Shown here piece after piece: positions 8,225-17,583 of a stretch of DNA of 34,160 nucleotides. The position numbers and the translations under genes were made by a program. The DNA comes from Candidatus Cryptobacteroides intestinipullorum. GTDB lineage: Bacteria; Bacteroidota; Bacteroidia; Bacteroidales; UBA932. The number at the start of each line of letters is the position of its first letter. Within the stretch, counting starts at the first letter, position 1. The notes below the pieces were generated by a model. It saw nothing but the letters and a program-made list of their open reading frames with translations, did no database searches and had not been told where the DNA came from. The stretch is from positions 1-34,160 of the forward strand of contig DVIP01000045.1 of NCBI GenBank assembly GCA_018711225.1, given 5' to 3'.

Positions 8225-8857
8225 ATGTCCGGGTCCCGCGCTTTCCTGCCATTGGTCCTTTTCTTCCTGGCGATGACCTTCTCCTGCAGTGACGGAGGGA
8301 AGGTGATACCCAGGAAGAAGATGGTAAGTATCTATGCCGACATGTTCGTGGCCGACCAGTGGCTGAACCAGAACTATAAGGCAGAGAGAGTGGCCGACAC
8401 CTCTTTCGTGTATGAGGCCATATTCGAGAAATACGGCTATGATTCCGATGATTACAGGGCCAGTGTGGATTATTATATCCAGGATCCCGACCGTTTCGCG
8501 AGAATTTTGAGACAGACTGTCCTGGAACTCGAGGACAGGATGGATGAGCAGAGGGCCGAACTGAGAAAACTGCGGGCATCATCAGGTGGCGGCAGGGAGG
8601 TGACATATACATTCGATTTCGACCGAATCTGGATTTTCGAGAACGGTTATCCGAGAGTTACTGTACGTGACAGCCTGGAATATTTCAGGTCAAGAAACGA
8701 ATATTTCATCCTGGATCCCAAGCCTCTGGCAGAACCTCAGGATTATGGCATGGAAGTATATTTCCCGCAGGATACGCTTACGGTGACAGACACATCGCAG
8801 AAGGATGCTCCTGCCGAAGCAGGGGACTCAGTCATTGTCGCGGATACATTGCGGTGA
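8225..8857 (+). CDS. DUF4296 family lipoprotein
   Basis: A 210-residue predicted lipoprotein of unknown function. A hydrophobic signal segment (residues 6-20) ends at Cys21 in TFSC, followed by SDGG. The body has the pattern of DUF4296: a start like KMVSIYADMFVADQWLN, then the EAIFEKYGYDSDDYRASVDYYIQDPDRF region, then a helical stretch RQTVLELEDRMDEQRAELRKLR that is probably a short coiled coil. The tail after about residue 180 is Asp/Thr-rich and low in complexity. It lies between pheT and an amidohydrolase gene in one apparent operon. The family is common in Bacteroidota; no role can be read from the sequence. Confidence 0.82.
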   Translation: MSGSRAFLPLVLFFLAMTFSCSDGGKVIPRKKMVSIYADMFVADQWLNQNYKAERVADTSFVYEAIFEKYGYDSDDYRASVDYYIQDPDRFARILRQTVLELEDRMDEQRAELRKLRASSGGGREVTYTFDFDRIWIFENGYPRVTVRDSLEYFRSRNEYFILDPKPLAEPQDYGMEVYFPQDTLTVTDTSQKDAPAEAGDSVIVADTLR

Positions 8858-8886
8858 CCGCAGGATGGTTTTAGAAGAATTGTCAG

Positions 8887-10074
8887 ATGAAAAGGATTGC
8901 TGCAGAATATGTTTTTACGGGGACAGGCGGAGATCCTGTCAGAAATGCCTGTGTCGAGTACGGGGAAGACGGTACGGTGACCTCTTTCGGAGTGTCTCCC
9001 GATGTGGACGCAGAACCTGATTTCCGGCGCGGCATTCTGGTCCCCGGATTCGTAAATTCGCATTGCCATCTGGAGCTTTCCCATCTCAGGGGGAAGTTTG
9101 CCAAAGGCACCGGAATGTCCGGATTCATAAACCAGATAAACGAACTCCGCGATTCTACCGATGCGGAGGGAAGGAAGGCTGCAGCAGCCGGATGGATGGA
9201 TATTCTCTGGAAACAGGGCGTTTCGGCCATGGCTGACATAAGCAACTGTGACGAAACCTTCCGCCTCAAGTCAGAAAGCCCCGTTTATACCAGGACATTC
9301 CTGGAAGTCTTCGGAACAGAACAGGAAGATTGCGCTGCCGTTATCGACGGGGTGAGACGGCTTGCGGATGAGGCGCGGAAATACGGAATAGATGCCGCCC
9401 CCACTCCGCATGCCTGCTATACCATGAGCCCCGAACTGGTGACAGCCTCGGCTGCCGAGGGCCTGGCATCGGGTTTCCTTTCCTATCATTCCGAGGAAAG
9501 CCGGGAGGAAGAGGACATGATGATTTCAGGTACGGGCGCACTGGCGGACAATTATCGCGGACGTCATCTGAGTACGCCTCCTGTTACCGGAAAACCGTCG
9601 CTCATGTATTTTACGGACAGGCTTCTGAAGGTCCACAGGCCGCCTTTCGAAGAGCATATATTGCTTGTCCACAATGTCTGTCTCACACAGGAGGCTCTGG
9701 ACTATGCTTCCGGGTATCTGCATAACTTGTGGTGGGCTGTCTGCCCGCTGTCCAATATCTTTATACACAATGCCCTGCCGCCTGTTCCTCTGATGAGGAA
9801 GAACGGACTCAGGATTACCGTGGGTACGGATTCCCTCTCCAGCAACGATACCCTTGATATGGTGAAGGAGATGTATTGCCTGCAGGAGGCTTTTCCGGAG
9901 GTGCCGCTCGGCGAAATCGTGCAGTGGGCCACTTCGAACGGGGCCGGATTCCTGGCGAAATCCGATATTCTCGGAACCCTGGAGCCGGGTAAAAGGCCGG
10001 GAATAGTATGGATAAAGGATGTTTCCGCAGACGGCAGGCTTACTGCCGGAAGTTCTTCTGAAAGAATAATCTGA
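8887..10074 (+). CDS. Amidohydrolase-superfamily metal-dependent deaminase/hydrolase
   Basis: Cytosolic TIM-barrel hydrolase of the ATZ/TRZ-SsnA-guanine deaminase branch; 395 residues with no signal peptide. Metal and catalytic residues seen: His59 and His61 in GFVNSHCHLE, His201 with Glu204 in SYHSEE, His262 in LVHN and Asp315 in GTDSLSSND. The N-terminal beta-sandwich (MKRIAAEYVFTGTG) and the C-terminal LEPGKRPGIVWI frame the barrel as in dihydroorotase-like folds. The HxxE site and SSND segment suggest deamination or dechlorination of a nitrogen ring, but the substrate cannot be named. It sits 29 bases after the DUF4296 gene and 5 bases before a radical SAM gene. An aminodeoxyfutalosine or S-adenosylhomocysteine deaminase role is possible but unsupported here. 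Confidence 0.85.
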   Translation: MKRIAAEYVFTGTGGDPVRNACVEYGEDGTVTSFGVSPDVDAEPDFRRGILVPGFVNSHCHLELSHLRGKFAKGTGMSGFINQINELRDSTDAEGRKAAAAGWMDILWKQGVSAMADISNCDETFRLKSESPVYTRTFLEVFGTEQEDCAAVIDGVRRLADEARKYGIDAAPTPHACYTMSPELVTASAAEGLASGFLSYHSEESREEEDMMISGTGALADNYRGRHLSTPPVTGKPSLMYFTDRLLKVHRPPFEEHILLVHNVCLTQEALDYASGYLHNLWWAVCPLSNIFIHNALPPVPLMRKNGLRITVGTDSLSSNDTLDMVKEMYCLQEAFPEVPLGEIVQWATSNGAGFLAKSDILGTLEPGKRPGIVWIKDVSADGRLTAGSSSERII

Positions 10075-10079
10075 CTGTT

Positions 10080-10838
10080 ATGCTTAGATTCCATAATATA
10101 GTTTTCGGCCCGATACACAGCCGCAGGCTCGGTTCTTCTTTAGGCATCAATTTGTTGCCCGAGAACGGGAAATTGTGTAATTTTGACTGCATTTACTGCG
10201 AATGCGGGTGGAACAGGGACGGCACGGGTGACAGGGTCATGCCTTCGGCCGGCGATGTGGCCGCAGCGTTGGAATCGAAGCTGGAAGAGTGTGCCGCATC
10301 AGGAATCCATATAGATTCCATTACCTTTTCAGGACACGGAGAGCCGACTTTGAACCGTGACTTTCCTGAAATAATAGGGACGACCCTGGCCTTGAGAGAC
10401 CGTTATTATCCCCAGGCGAAGGTATCTGTCCTATCCAATGCCACCACAGTGTGTGACGAGCGGGTTTTCGGAGCCTTGCGCCGTGTGGACAATCCGATAA
10501 TGAAGATTGACGCATCTACGGCTGGCGGTGTGGCGACAGTGAACAGGCCTTCGGGACATTATGACCTGGAACGGGTAATATCCGGGCTGGAGAGGTTTCA
10601 CGGTGACTTCGTGCTGCAGACGATGTTCCTGAAGTCCCCTTCGTTCGACTCTTCGGAAAGTGCCAACCTGACCGGATGGATGGATATTGTAAGAAGACTT
10701 GCCCCGAGGGAAATCATGGTATATACACTGGACCGTGAGACTCCCGAAAAGGACTTGGCGAAGTTCGGCGTGGAAGAGATGACGGCTCTTGTAAGACCCC
10801 TCCTTGACGAAGGGTTTGCGATACAGATAAGGGGATAG
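10080..10838 (+). CDS. Radical SAM protein, COG0731-like
   Basis: A 252-residue radical S-adenosylmethionine enzyme. The [4Fe-4S] cysteines are Cys33, Cys37 and Cys40 in CNFDCIYC, followed by ECGWN. The start FHNIVFGPIHSRRLGSSLGINLLP and the GHGEPTLNRDFPEI segment (SAM-binding GGEP-like motif) match the wyosine-synthesis-related COG0731 group common in anaerobes. Substrate is unknown. The ATG begins 5 bases after the amidohydrolase stop, and dtd begins 3 bases after its stop, so it is surely cotranscribed with them. Confidence 0.88.
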   Translation: MLRFHNIVFGPIHSRRLGSSLGINLLPENGKLCNFDCIYCECGWNRDGTGDRVMPSAGDVAAALESKLEECAASGIHIDSITFSGHGEPTLNRDFPEIIGTTLALRDRYYPQAKVSVLSNATTVCDERVFGALRRVDNPIMKIDASTAGGVATVNRPSGHYDLERVISGLERFHGDFVLQTMFLKSPSFDSSESANLTGWMDIVRRLAPREIMVYTLDRETPEKDLAKFGVEEMTALVRPLLDEGFAIQIRG

Positions 10839-10841
10839 AAG

Positions 10842-11297
10842 ATGAGGACTGTTGTGCAGCGGGTAAGCGGGGCTTCGGTTTCCGTCCCGGCAGAAAATTA
10901 TGAGGTGTCCGCAGGAAAGGGCCTGCTTGTGCTGGCCGCCTTTGAAGACAGCGATACCGACTCCGATATTGAATGGATGTCCAGGAAAATCTGTTCGCTC
11001 AGGATATTCGATGACAGCGAAGGGGTCATGAACCTCTCCGTGAAGGATATTGGAGGTGACATACTGTGTGTGAGCCAGTTCACCCTTTATGCGTCTACCG
11101 CGAGAGGAAACAGGCCGTCTTACATAAAGGCCGCGAAGCCTGCAGTGTCTTCGCCGATGTATGACAGTTTCTGTTCGGCCCTGGAGGAACATTTGGGAAA
11201 GTCCGTCAGAAAGGGTATTTTTGGAGCGGATATGAAGGTGTCATTGCTTAATGACGGGCCGGTAACCATTATTATTGATTCTAAAATAAAGGAATAG
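10842..11297 (+). CDS. dtd: D-aminoacyl-tRNA deacylase
   Basis: Hydrolyses D-amino acids (and glycine from tRNA-Ala) from mischarged tRNA in the cytosol. It has 151 residues, typical length. Family marks: MRTVVQRVSGASVSV at the start, the SQFTLYA motif around residues 66-72, and NDGPVTI near residue 139, which carries the Gly-cisPro pair used for chiral selection. The first gene spacing is 3 bases from the radical SAM gene and the last 2 bases before deoC. In Bacteroides genomes I recall a MazG-type gene between dtd and deoC; none is present here. Confidence 0.96.
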   Translation: MRTVVQRVSGASVSVPAENYEVSAGKGLLVLAAFEDSDTDSDIEWMSRKICSLRIFDDSEGVMNLSVKDIGGDILCVSQFTLYASTARGNRPSYIKAAKPAVSSPMYDSFCSALEEHLGKSVRKGIFGADMKVSLLNDGPVTIIIDSKIKE

Positions 11298-11299
11298 AT

Positions 11300-12193
11300 A
11301 TGACAGATTTCTTGAAAAAGTACGGTTATTGTCCGGATAAGATCGCTATTGACCACGGACTCGAAATCATTGTGAAGAATGCCGACAATCTTCTGTCACC
11401 GGAAGTGCTCAAGTCATGTTTGTCCATGATAGACCTGACTTCCCTCAAGACGGACGATACTCCGGAATCCATTGAAAGGCTTGTCGGGAAGGTCAATTCG
11501 TTCAAGGAAAGTTTTCCTGCCTATCCGCTTCCTGCCTCTATCTGCGTATATCCCAATTTCGCGGGAATCGTGAAGGCCGCCAGGACTTGTGATGACGTGC
11601 ATGTCACCGTGGTGGCCGCCTGCTTCCCTTCATCGCAGAGTTTTCTCGAAGTGAAACTGAAGGAATGCGAACTCGCGGTTCTGGACGGTGCCGATGAAGT
11701 GGATATTGTCCTGTCGCTCGGGGCCTTCCTTTCCGGGGACTACGAGACTGCCGGAAACGAGATACGTGCCGTCAGGGAAGTCATTGACAGGGCTGCCGCC
11801 TCGCAGGGACGCAAAGTGACCCTGAAGGTGATACTGGAGACGGGGCTTATCCTCAAACATGAGCTTATAGCCGATGCCTCATTCCTGGCCATGGAGTCCG
11901 GAGCGGATTTCATAAAGACTTCCACAGGAAAGGTCACGGTGAACGCTACACCGGCTGCAGCATACGTCATGTGCCAGTGTATAGCCAAATATTACGAGAA
12001 GACCGGGCGCAGGGTAGGTTTCAAGCCGGCAGGAGGCATTTCCACCTCCCTTGATGCCGTATGTTATTACTCTATCGTGTCCACTCTGCTCGGCAAGGAA
12101 TGGCTTGACAAGAGCCTGTTCCGCTTCGGTGTGAGCCGTCTGGCAAATACTGTCCTTTCCGATATCGAGCAGCGTACGGTGAACTATTATTAG
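11300..12193 (+). CDS. deoC: Deoxyribose-phosphate aldolase
   Basis: Cleaves 2-deoxyribose-5-phosphate to glyceraldehyde-3-phosphate and acetaldehyde in deoxynucleoside catabolism. It has 297 residues, nearer to the longer E. coli-type group than to the short ~220-residue forms. The Schiff-base lysine is Lys206 in FIKTSTGK; the second active-site lysine is Lys242 in GFKPAGGI; Asp135 in DEVDIV matches the catalytic aspartate. It is the last gene of the ftsY run and is followed by two hairpins, one with a T-rich arm. Confidence 0.95.
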   Translation: MTDFLKKYGYCPDKIAIDHGLEIIVKNADNLLSPEVLKSCLSMIDLTSLKTDDTPESIERLVGKVNSFKESFPAYPLPASICVYPNFAGIVKAARTCDDVHVTVVAACFPSSQSFLEVKLKECELAVLDGADEVDIVLSLGAFLSGDYETAGNEIRAVREVIDRAAASQGRKVTLKVILETGLILKHELIADASFLAMESGADFIKTSTGKVTVNATPAAAYVMCQCIAKYYEKTGRRVGFKPAGGISTSLDAVCYYSIVSTLLGKEWLDKSLFRFGVSRLANTVLSDIEQRTVNYY

Positions 12194-12200
12194 AAGATAT

Positions 12201-12229
12201 CCGGCAGGTCCCGCCTGGACGGGCGCCGG
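12201..12229 (+). other. GC-rich hairpin just after deoC
   Basis: Nested stem CCGGC (12201-12205) with GCCGG (12225-12229), enclosing CCCG (12210-12213) with CGGG (12220-12223). No T-tract follows, so it may stabilise the mRNA 3' end or be part of a two-step terminator with the next hairpin. Confidence 0.5.
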
Positions 12230-12247
12230 CGTGAAGGAGTTTTGCTT

Positions 12248-12287
12248 AAAAGGGGGAAGACTGTATTTGTCCGGTTTTTCCCTTTTT
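12248..12287 (+). terminator. Candidate deoC operon terminator
   Basis: AAAAGGG (12248-12254) pairs with CCCTTTT (12280-12286), extended inward by GGAA with TTTT using two G-T pairs. The T-run is part of the stem arm, so the signal is weaker than a classical terminator, and the A/T arms make it usable from both sides. Confidence 0.5.
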
Positions 12288-12384
12288 GTGTATTTGTATG
12301 GCGGAAATTTGATTTTGCAGCATCTTTAAAGGTTGCAACAGCCCTTCTATGAGAGTTGCCTGAGGTTATTATCAATATTTTTGC

Positions 12385-12392
12385 TACTTTTG
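12385..12392 (+). promoter_or_regulatory. -7 box upstream of the 6S-like RNA
   Basis: TACTTTTG is an exact TAnnTTTG match placed so that transcription would begin at about 12398-12400, just outside the closing stem of the RNA below. No clear -33 TTTG is visible at 19-20 bases. Confidence 0.6.
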
Positions 12393-12398
12393 TCTGAA

Positions 12399-12597
12399 AT
12401 ATTGAAATAAAGAAGCGTTTGCTTCATTCCCTGACTACGAATCTGGTAAATTCTGCAATAACGGGAATGACCAGGCCACTCTCACGCTAATCCTATGAAT
12501 GTGTCGTAGTATGTGCGTGGGGCTGTTGCTTATTTTGTTATTGGGGCTTACCAGAGCCTGTAGTCTGAAATGAGCCAATAGTTCCACGCTTTCTTTA
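12399..12597 (+). ncRNA. ssrS: 6S-like RNA (long interrupted hairpin)
   Basis: This stretch folds into one long hairpin by nested complementary blocks: AAAGAAGCGT (12409-12418) with ACGCTTTCTTT (12586-12596, one bulged T); TCATT (12424-12428) with AATGA (12569-12573); GACTAC (12433-12438) with GTAGTC (12560-12565); CTGGTAA (12443-12449) with TTACCAG (12548-12554); AATAAC (12457-12462) with GTTATT (12537-12542); then an 11-by-12 base internal loop; then GGCC (12474-12477) with GGCT (12521-12524), CACGC (12483-12487) with GCGTG (12515-12519), and CTATG with CGTAG at the tip. Length near 195 nt, closing stem, central bubble and terminal arm are the hallmarks of 6S RNA, which binds housekeeping RNA polymerase. 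No open frame of note lies here. The family call rests on architecture, not on a model score; the ends are approximate. Confidence 0.72.
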
Positions 12598-12645
12598 TTA
12601 CTATGACCGGGTGTGTGACGACTGGTGTGAATATCAGACGGAAAT

Positions 12646-12683
12646 AGCGGCAGACTGTCCTTTTCGGAAACATGTCTGCCGCT
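12646..12683 (-). terminator. Hairpin at the end of the nuo operon
   Basis: AGCGGCAGAC (12646-12655) pairs perfectly with GTCTGCCGCT (12674-12683), with a further partial stem inside. It lies 31 bases beyond the nuoN stop on the minus strand. The minus-strand sequence after it is only weakly U-rich (ATTTCC), so it is a probable 3' end hairpin but not a textbook terminator. Between 12598 and 12645 I see nothing. Confidence 0.5.
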
Positions 12684-12714
12684 GTTCGTATCTTGGCGCA
12701 AGTCCGCCGTAATC

Positions 12715-14148
12715 CTACATTCCGAATGTGTAGAGGTTTATTCCGTCGAAGACCGAGCTTGCGATTCCCAGGGCCAGGATTCCTGCCAGACACAGAAGCA
12801 GGCTGAGTCTGGTGCTGCTGTCGCTTCTGAATGTCGGGATAGGGGAGTCGTTCGGCGTGATGAACATGGCCTTAACCACCAGAAGATAGTAGTAAAGCGA
12901 TATTATGGTGTTCAGGAGGGCTATAAGCACCAGCACGTGGAAACCTTCCTCAAAAGCCGCGGCGAAGATGAAGAATTTGGAGAAAAATCCTGCAAACGGC
13001 GGGATTCCTGCCAGGGAGAAGAGAGCCAGTGTCATGATGACAGCCAGTTTCGGATTGGTCCTGTAAAGGCCGTTGTAGTCGTCCATGCCCACTTTTCCGC
13101 CGGTGTTCTGTTCCACGGTGGAAATGACTCCGAACGCGGCGAGGTTAGCCACCATATAGACCAGAACGTAGAATATCAGCGATGTCATTCCGTAAGGCGT
13201 CCCGCTTATGACGGCCAGCATGATGTAGCCCGCCTGGGAGATTGACGAGAATGCCAGGAATCTTTTCAGGTTCTTCTGCCTGATGGCGAAGAGGTTGGCT
13301 ACCGTGATACTGAGTACGATTACTATGTAGAGAAGGGTCTGCCAGTATTCGGCTACCGGTGCGAATACCTTTGTCAGGACGACCATGAGCGTGAAGGCTG
13401 CGGCAGCCTTGGAAATCACGGACAGGTAGGATGTCACTGCCGTAGGAGCGCCTTCGTACGTGTCTGCTGTCCACAGGTGGAAAGGAACGAGTGAAATCTT
13501 GAACCCGAGACCCGTGAAGAAGAATACGAGGGCCATGATCTGCAGGGCGCTTCCGTCTATCCCTGATATCATGTCATCGAAATACAGGGTGCCCGTAGTC
13601 CCGTACAGGAACGATATTCCGAACAGCATGAGTCCGCTTGCAAACAGTGCGCTCAATATGTACTTGGCTCCGGCCTCCGCCGAATTGTGCTTGTACTTGT
13701 CGAATGCCACGAGGCAGGCCATCGGGACTGAAGCCAGTTCCAGTCCTATGAAGAACATCATGAAATGCCCCGCGCTTATCATGAAGTCCATACCCAGCAG
13801 GGTGGAAAGGGTCAGCACGTAAAATTCCCCGCGCTTGAATTCCGTGTCTTCTTTCTTCAACCAGGAATCCGCCTGCAGGAATACCAGCAGCGTGCCTGCC
13901 GCGAGAATGCTTTTTACTATGCCGTACACCGGAGTGTAGACATACATACCTCCGAAAATGGAAGCCGTTTCCCGGTGATAAGGGACGACTGTCCCGGCTA
14001 TGAAAAGCACCATGAGAGTGCACATCACGCCATGGAAGGCTTTCCTGCCGCGTTTGCCTGCCATAAGGTCGTACAGCAGGGCTGCCACTATCACCGCGAC
14101 AAGCGCGATTTCAGTGTACATGTATGTGAATATAGCTGAGTAGTCCAT
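12715..14148 (-). CDS. nuoN: NADH-quinone oxidoreductase subunit N
   Basis: Antiporter-like membrane subunit of respiratory complex I, one of three proton channels (with NuoL and NuoM). It has 477 residues and about 13-14 hydrophobic segments. It shows the Mrp-antiporter pattern: [14 protein letters not shown] with a conserved Glu in TM5, a Lys in TM7 near [22 protein letters not shown], and [13 protein letters not shown]. Last gene of the operon, starting 1 base after the nuoM stop. Confidence 0.96.
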   Translation of the reverse strand: MDYSAIFTYMYTEIALVAVIVAALLYDLMAGKRGRKAFHGVMCTLMVLFIAGTVVPYHRETASIFGGMYVYTPVYGIVKSILAAGTLLVFLQADSWLKKEDTEFKRGEFYVLTLSTLLGMDFMISAGHFMMFFIGLELASVPMACLVAFDKYKHNSAEAGAKYILSALFASGLMLFGISFLYGTTGTLYFDDMISGIDGSALQIMALVFFFTGLGFKISLVPFHLWTADTYEGAPTAVTSYLSVISKAAAAFTLMVVLTKVFAPVAEYWQTLLYIVIVLSITVANLFAIRQKNLKRFLAFSSISQAGYIMLAVISGTPYGMTSLIFYVLVYMVANLAAFGVISTVEQNTGGKVGMDDYNGLYRTNPKLAVIMTLALFSLAGIPPFAGFFSKFFIFAAAFEEGFHVLVLIALLNTIISLYYYLLVVKAMFITPNDSPIPTFRSDSSTRLSLLLCLAGILALGIASSVFDGINLYTFGM

Positions 14149-14149
14149 A

Positions 14150-15634
14150 TCAGTTCAGAATATGAGAAATTATAGGTAATACGCTTTCGCTTATCATGTC
14201 ACTCATCCACAGCGGGGCGAGTCCGAGCCCTGCTATGGCTATTATGAGCACTACTACCGCCAGACGTTCGTCCCATGTGGCGTCAGTGAGTTTCAGATGT
14301 TCCGGATTCGTGCATGTCCCGTAAAGTATCTTTCCGATAAGCCTCAGGATATAGACTGCCGTGATGACGATGGACGTGCAGGCTATCACGGTCACGACGC
14401 GGTGGAACGTGTCGTTGTCGGCAAACGCACCGTTGAATATGGTCATTTCAGCCACGAATCCGCTCAGTCCCGGCAGTCCGAGGTTGGCCAGACCGGCTAT
14501 GACATAGCATACGGACAGGAACGGCATTATTTTCATAAGTCCGCTGAGCTGTCTGATGTCCCTTGTGTGCGTCCTGCCGTAAATCATTCCTATCAGGGCG
14601 AAGAAGAGGGCTGTCATGAGTCCGTGGCTGAGCATCTGGAGCACGGCACCTGTCGCGGCTGTGGTGTTGAGCATCAGTATGGCGAAAAGCACCAGTCCGC
14701 AGTGTGATACCGAAGAGTAGGCGTTTATGTATTTCAGGTCAGTCTGCACGCAGGCCGAGAAAGCTCCGTAAACTACGGATATCGTAGTAAGTATGATGAA
14801 TATCCAGCTGAGTTCCTGGGCAGCTTCAGGCAGCAGGTACATGGCTATGCGGAAGCATCCGTATCCTCCGAGTTTCATCAGCACTCCTGCATGCAGCATG
14901 GAGACGGCAGTCGGTGCGGATGCATGACCGTCAGGGCTCCATGTATGGAACGGAAACAAGGCTCCGAGGACTCCGAAACCGATGAAGATTATCGGGAACC
15001 AGACTTTCTGCATCTGAAGCGGGATGTTGTGGAGTGCGGCGATTTCCGTTATGTTCATGGTCGTGGCTCCGGAACCGAAATAGATTCCCAGAATGCCTAT
15101 CAGTATCAGTGCGGAACCTCCCATGAGCATAAGGGTGAGCTTCATGGCCGAGTACTCTTTCTTTCCCGTCCCCCATACGCCGATAAGCAGGTACATCGGA
15201 ATCAGGGCCACTTCATAGAACATGAACATGGTGAACAGGTCTATCGAAATGAAGAAACCGAACACTCCCACGCTGAGCAGGCAGAACCACATGAAAAATT
15301 CCTTCACGTCGGTTTCCATCTTCCAAGAAGCGAATGTGCCTGTGAACACTATTATCGAAGAAAGGAGCAGCATAGCCACTGAAATCCCGTCCACACCTAC
15401 CGCATATTCTATATTCAGCGGCTTGTACCATACAAAGCTGTCCGTAAACAGCATCTCCGATGTCTGTCCGTCAGCCCGCATTCCGAGATACATGAACACA
15501 AGGGCGATGGAGAGGCCCAGAAGCAGGGATGCGCCGGTCACCATGACCGCGTGTATCTGCTTCGTGTTCCTGGAGGCCCACAGCCCGAGCATCATAAGCA
15601 TCGGAACAGCTGGAAAAAGTGACAATATATTCAT
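14150..15634 (-). CDS. nuoM: NADH-quinone oxidoreductase subunit M
   Basis: Antiporter-like proton-channel subunit of complex I in the inner membrane, 494 residues with some 14 hydrophobic segments. Key features: [17 protein letters not shown] with the conserved channel Glu in TM5, then the TM7-TM8 segment [16 protein letters not shown] with the loop typical of the family, and [12 protein letters not shown] near TM12. It follows nuoL after 47 bases, the largest internal gap in the nuoL-N part. Confidence 0.96.
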   Translation of the reverse strand: MNILSLFPAVPMLMMLGLWASRNTKQIHAVMVTGASLLLGLSIALVFMYLGMRADGQTSEMLFTDSFVWYKPLNIEYAVGVDGISVAMLLLSSIIVFTGTFASWKMETDVKEFFMWFCLLSVGVFGFFISIDLFTMFMFYEVALIPMYLLIGVWGTGKKEYSAMKLTLMLMGGSALILIGILGIYFGSGATTMNITEIAALHNIPLQMQKVWFPIIFIGFGVLGALFPFHTWSPDGHASAPTAVSMLHAGVLMKLGGYGCFRIAMYLLPEAAQELSWIFIILTTISVVYGAFSACVQTDLKYINAYSSVSHCGLVLFAILMLNTTAATGAVLQMLSHGLMTALFFALIGMIYGRTHTRDIRQLSGLMKIMPFLSVCYVIAGLANLGLPGLSGFVAEMTIFNGAFADNDTFHRVVTVIACTSIVITAVYILRLIGKILYGTCTNPEHLKLTDATWDERLAVVVLIIAIAGLGLAPLWMSDMISESVLPIISHILN

Positions 15635-15681
15635 ATCTTGATGTCAGTTTTTACTTTCGTTTCGTTAAAATCATATCCGTC

Positions 15682-17571
15682 TCAGATCAGCAGAAGCACG
15701 ATGACCAGTCCCATGGCTCCGCCGAGGAACCAGATGCCGTATTTCTGGACATATCCGCTCTGCATCCCCTTGATTGCCCAGGATACTTTGTTGGAAATCC
15801 AGGCAAGCATGTTCATGAATCCGTCGACAACATGGCGGTCGAACCATGCGACAGGAGCGGATATGCAGGCGAAGATGATTCTGTGTGTGACGAACTGGTA
15901 TATCTCGTCGATGTAGAATCTGTGGTATGCGGCCTTGTGGAGTCCGCTGAAGCGTGTCGCGAGACCGTTTGCGACGGTTCTGTCTTCACGCATGTACATC
16001 CATGTGGCGAGGGCGATGCCTGCAGCAGCCACGCAGAGACTTGTCCCGGCTATCTTCCAGTCGATGTGGATGTGGTATGCCTGTCCGTCGCTGCTTATGA
16101 ACTCTCCGAACGGAATCCACCCTGCGACCAGCGTCACTGCAGCCAGGAACATGAGGGGTACGGTCATTGTCAGAGGCGCCTCGTGCGGCTTGTGTTCAGC
16201 ATGAAGTTCTCTGTTCTCCCTGCCCCAGAATATGTTGTAGTAGAGTCTGAACATGTAGAAGGCTGTCAGTCCGGCAATGAATGTCATCACCCACCCCATG
16301 ACAGGGCTGAAACCGAAGCATGCGGCCAGAATCTCGTCCTTCGAGAAGAATCCGCTGAGAGGCCAGATTCCCGCGATAGCCAGGCAGGCAATCAGGAATG
16401 TGACATGTGTCACCGGCATATACTTCCTCAATCCTCCCATTGCCGACATTTCGTTGGAGTGGACCGCGTGTATTATGCAGCCGGCGCCGAGGAAAAGCAG
16501 CGCCTTGAACATGGCATGGGTGAAGAGGTGGAACATGGATGCCATGTAGCCGAGTCCGCCTTCATGCGGATCTGCGGACGTGCATACACCGAGGGCCACT
16601 ATCATGAAGCCGATCTGGGAGATGGTGCTGAATGCCAGCACCCTCTTGATATCGCTCTGCACGCAGGCTACTGTCGCGGCATAAAGGGCCGTGAATGCAC
16701 CCACGTATGCAGTGATGTGGAGTACGTCGGGAGCGTAGCCTATGAAGAGAGGGAACATCCTTGCCACCAGATATACACCGGCTACGACCATCGTCGCGGC
16801 ATGGATGAGGGCTGAAACCGGTGTCGGACCCTCCATGGCGTCAGGCAGCCAGATATGCAGAGGGAACATGGCGCTCTTTCCTGCACCTCCGATGAACATG
16901 AGGCCGAGGGCGAGAGGCAGGAACACCTTGGCCGTCCCTATCACTTCAGAATCCGGAGTGAATGAGAACGAGCCTGTATAGAAGCCGTATATCAGGATTC
17001 CGATGAGGAAACCGAGATCGGCGAACCTTGTGACGATAAAGGCTTTCTTGGAAGCCGCCACAGCCTCTTTCCTGGTATAATAGAATCCGATCAGCAGGTA
17101 TGAGCTGACACCCACGAGCTCCCAGAATATGTACATCTGGAAAATGTTGGTGGCGACCACCAGTCCGAGCATGCTCATGGTGAACAGGGACAGGAAAGAA
17201 TAATATCTCTGGAATCCTGTCTCTCCCTTCATGTAGCCGAAAGAATATATGTGGACCATGAATGACACCGTAGTTATGACTACGAGCATCATTACCGAAA
17301 TCGGGTCGAGAAGTATGCCCAGGTCAATGTGCAGGCTGCCGCCGAATGGAAGCCATTCCGTATTCCACGGAATCTGTGCCGGGTATATCCCGTCGGCATT
17401 CCGTCCGGCCCCGAAATATGAGAATGCGGTCCAGTAGCTTAGAACGGCTGTGATTCCTGTGACCGTTGTGCCTAATGTGCCGGCAGCCACCGGTCTGAGC
17501 TTGGTCCCGAGCAGGCCTATGAGCAGGAAACTGAGGCACGGGAGCAGAAGTATCAATATCGTATATTCCAT
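15682..17571 (-). CDS. nuoL: NADH-quinone oxidoreductase subunit L
   Basis: Distal antiporter-like subunit of complex I with the long lateral helix; 629 residues, typical length. Marks: FWELVGVSSYLLIGFYYTRKEA (TM5 Glu and following Lys region), FPLHIWLPDAMEGPTPVSALIHAATMV around TM7-8, and FFSKDEILA near TM12. The C-terminal 150 residues hold the amphipathic lateral helix and last TM helix. An opposite-strand open frame of 398 codons (15619-16815) is a composition shadow of this gene. Confidence 0.97.
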   Translation of the reverse strand: MEYTILILLLPCLSFLLIGLLGTKLRPVAAGTLGTTVTGITAVLSYWTAFSYFGAGRNADGIYPAQIPWNTEWLPFGGSLHIDLGILLDPISVMMLVVITTVSFMVHIYSFGYMKGETGFQRYYSFLSLFTMSMLGLVVATNIFQMYIFWELVGVSSYLLIGFYYTRKEAVAASKKAFIVTRFADLGFLIGILIYGFYTGSFSFTPDSEVIGTAKVFLPLALGLMFIGGAGKSAMFPLHIWLPDAMEGPTPVSALIHAATMVVAGVYLVARMFPLFIGYAPDVLHITAYVGAFTALYAATVACVQSDIKRVLAFSTISQIGFMIVALGVCTSADPHEGGLGYMASMFHLFTHAMFKALLFLGAGCIIHAVHSNEMSAMGGLRKYMPVTHVTFLIACLAIAGIWPLSGFFSKDEILAACFGFSPVMGWVMTFIAGLTAFYMFRLYYNIFWGRENRELHAEHKPHEAPLTMTVPLMFLAAVTLVAGWIPFGEFISSDGQAYHIHIDWKIAGTSLCVAAAGIALATWMYMREDRTVANGLATRFSGLHKAAYHRFYIDEIYQFVTHRIIFACISAPVAWFDRHVVDGFMNMLAWISNKVSWAIKGMQSGYVQKYGIWFLGGAMGLVIVLLLI

Positions 17572-17583
17572 ATTCCCTATGTT

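Noticed and set aside
8887..10074. Naming the amidohydrolase as a futalosine-pathway or SAH deaminase
   Set aside because: Motifs fix the superfamily only; no other menaquinone or SAM-cycle gene is nearby.
12433..12554. Pseudoknot from ACTACGA with TCGTAGT and CTGGTAA with TTACCAG
   Set aside because: The alternative ACTACGA pairing competes with GACTAC/GTAGTC, which nests cleanly with all other stems, so the nested fold is preferred.
12399..12597. tmRNA, RNase P RNA or SRP RNA
   Set aside because: No tRNA-like ends or tag frame, no GAGGAAAGTCC-type RNase P core, no SRP GGAAG-type tip; the single long hairpin fits 6S better.
15619..16815. 398-codon open frame on the + strand
   Set aside because: It lies antisense to nuoL, has Cys/His/Glu-rich composition typical of a complement of membrane-protein codons, and resembles no family.
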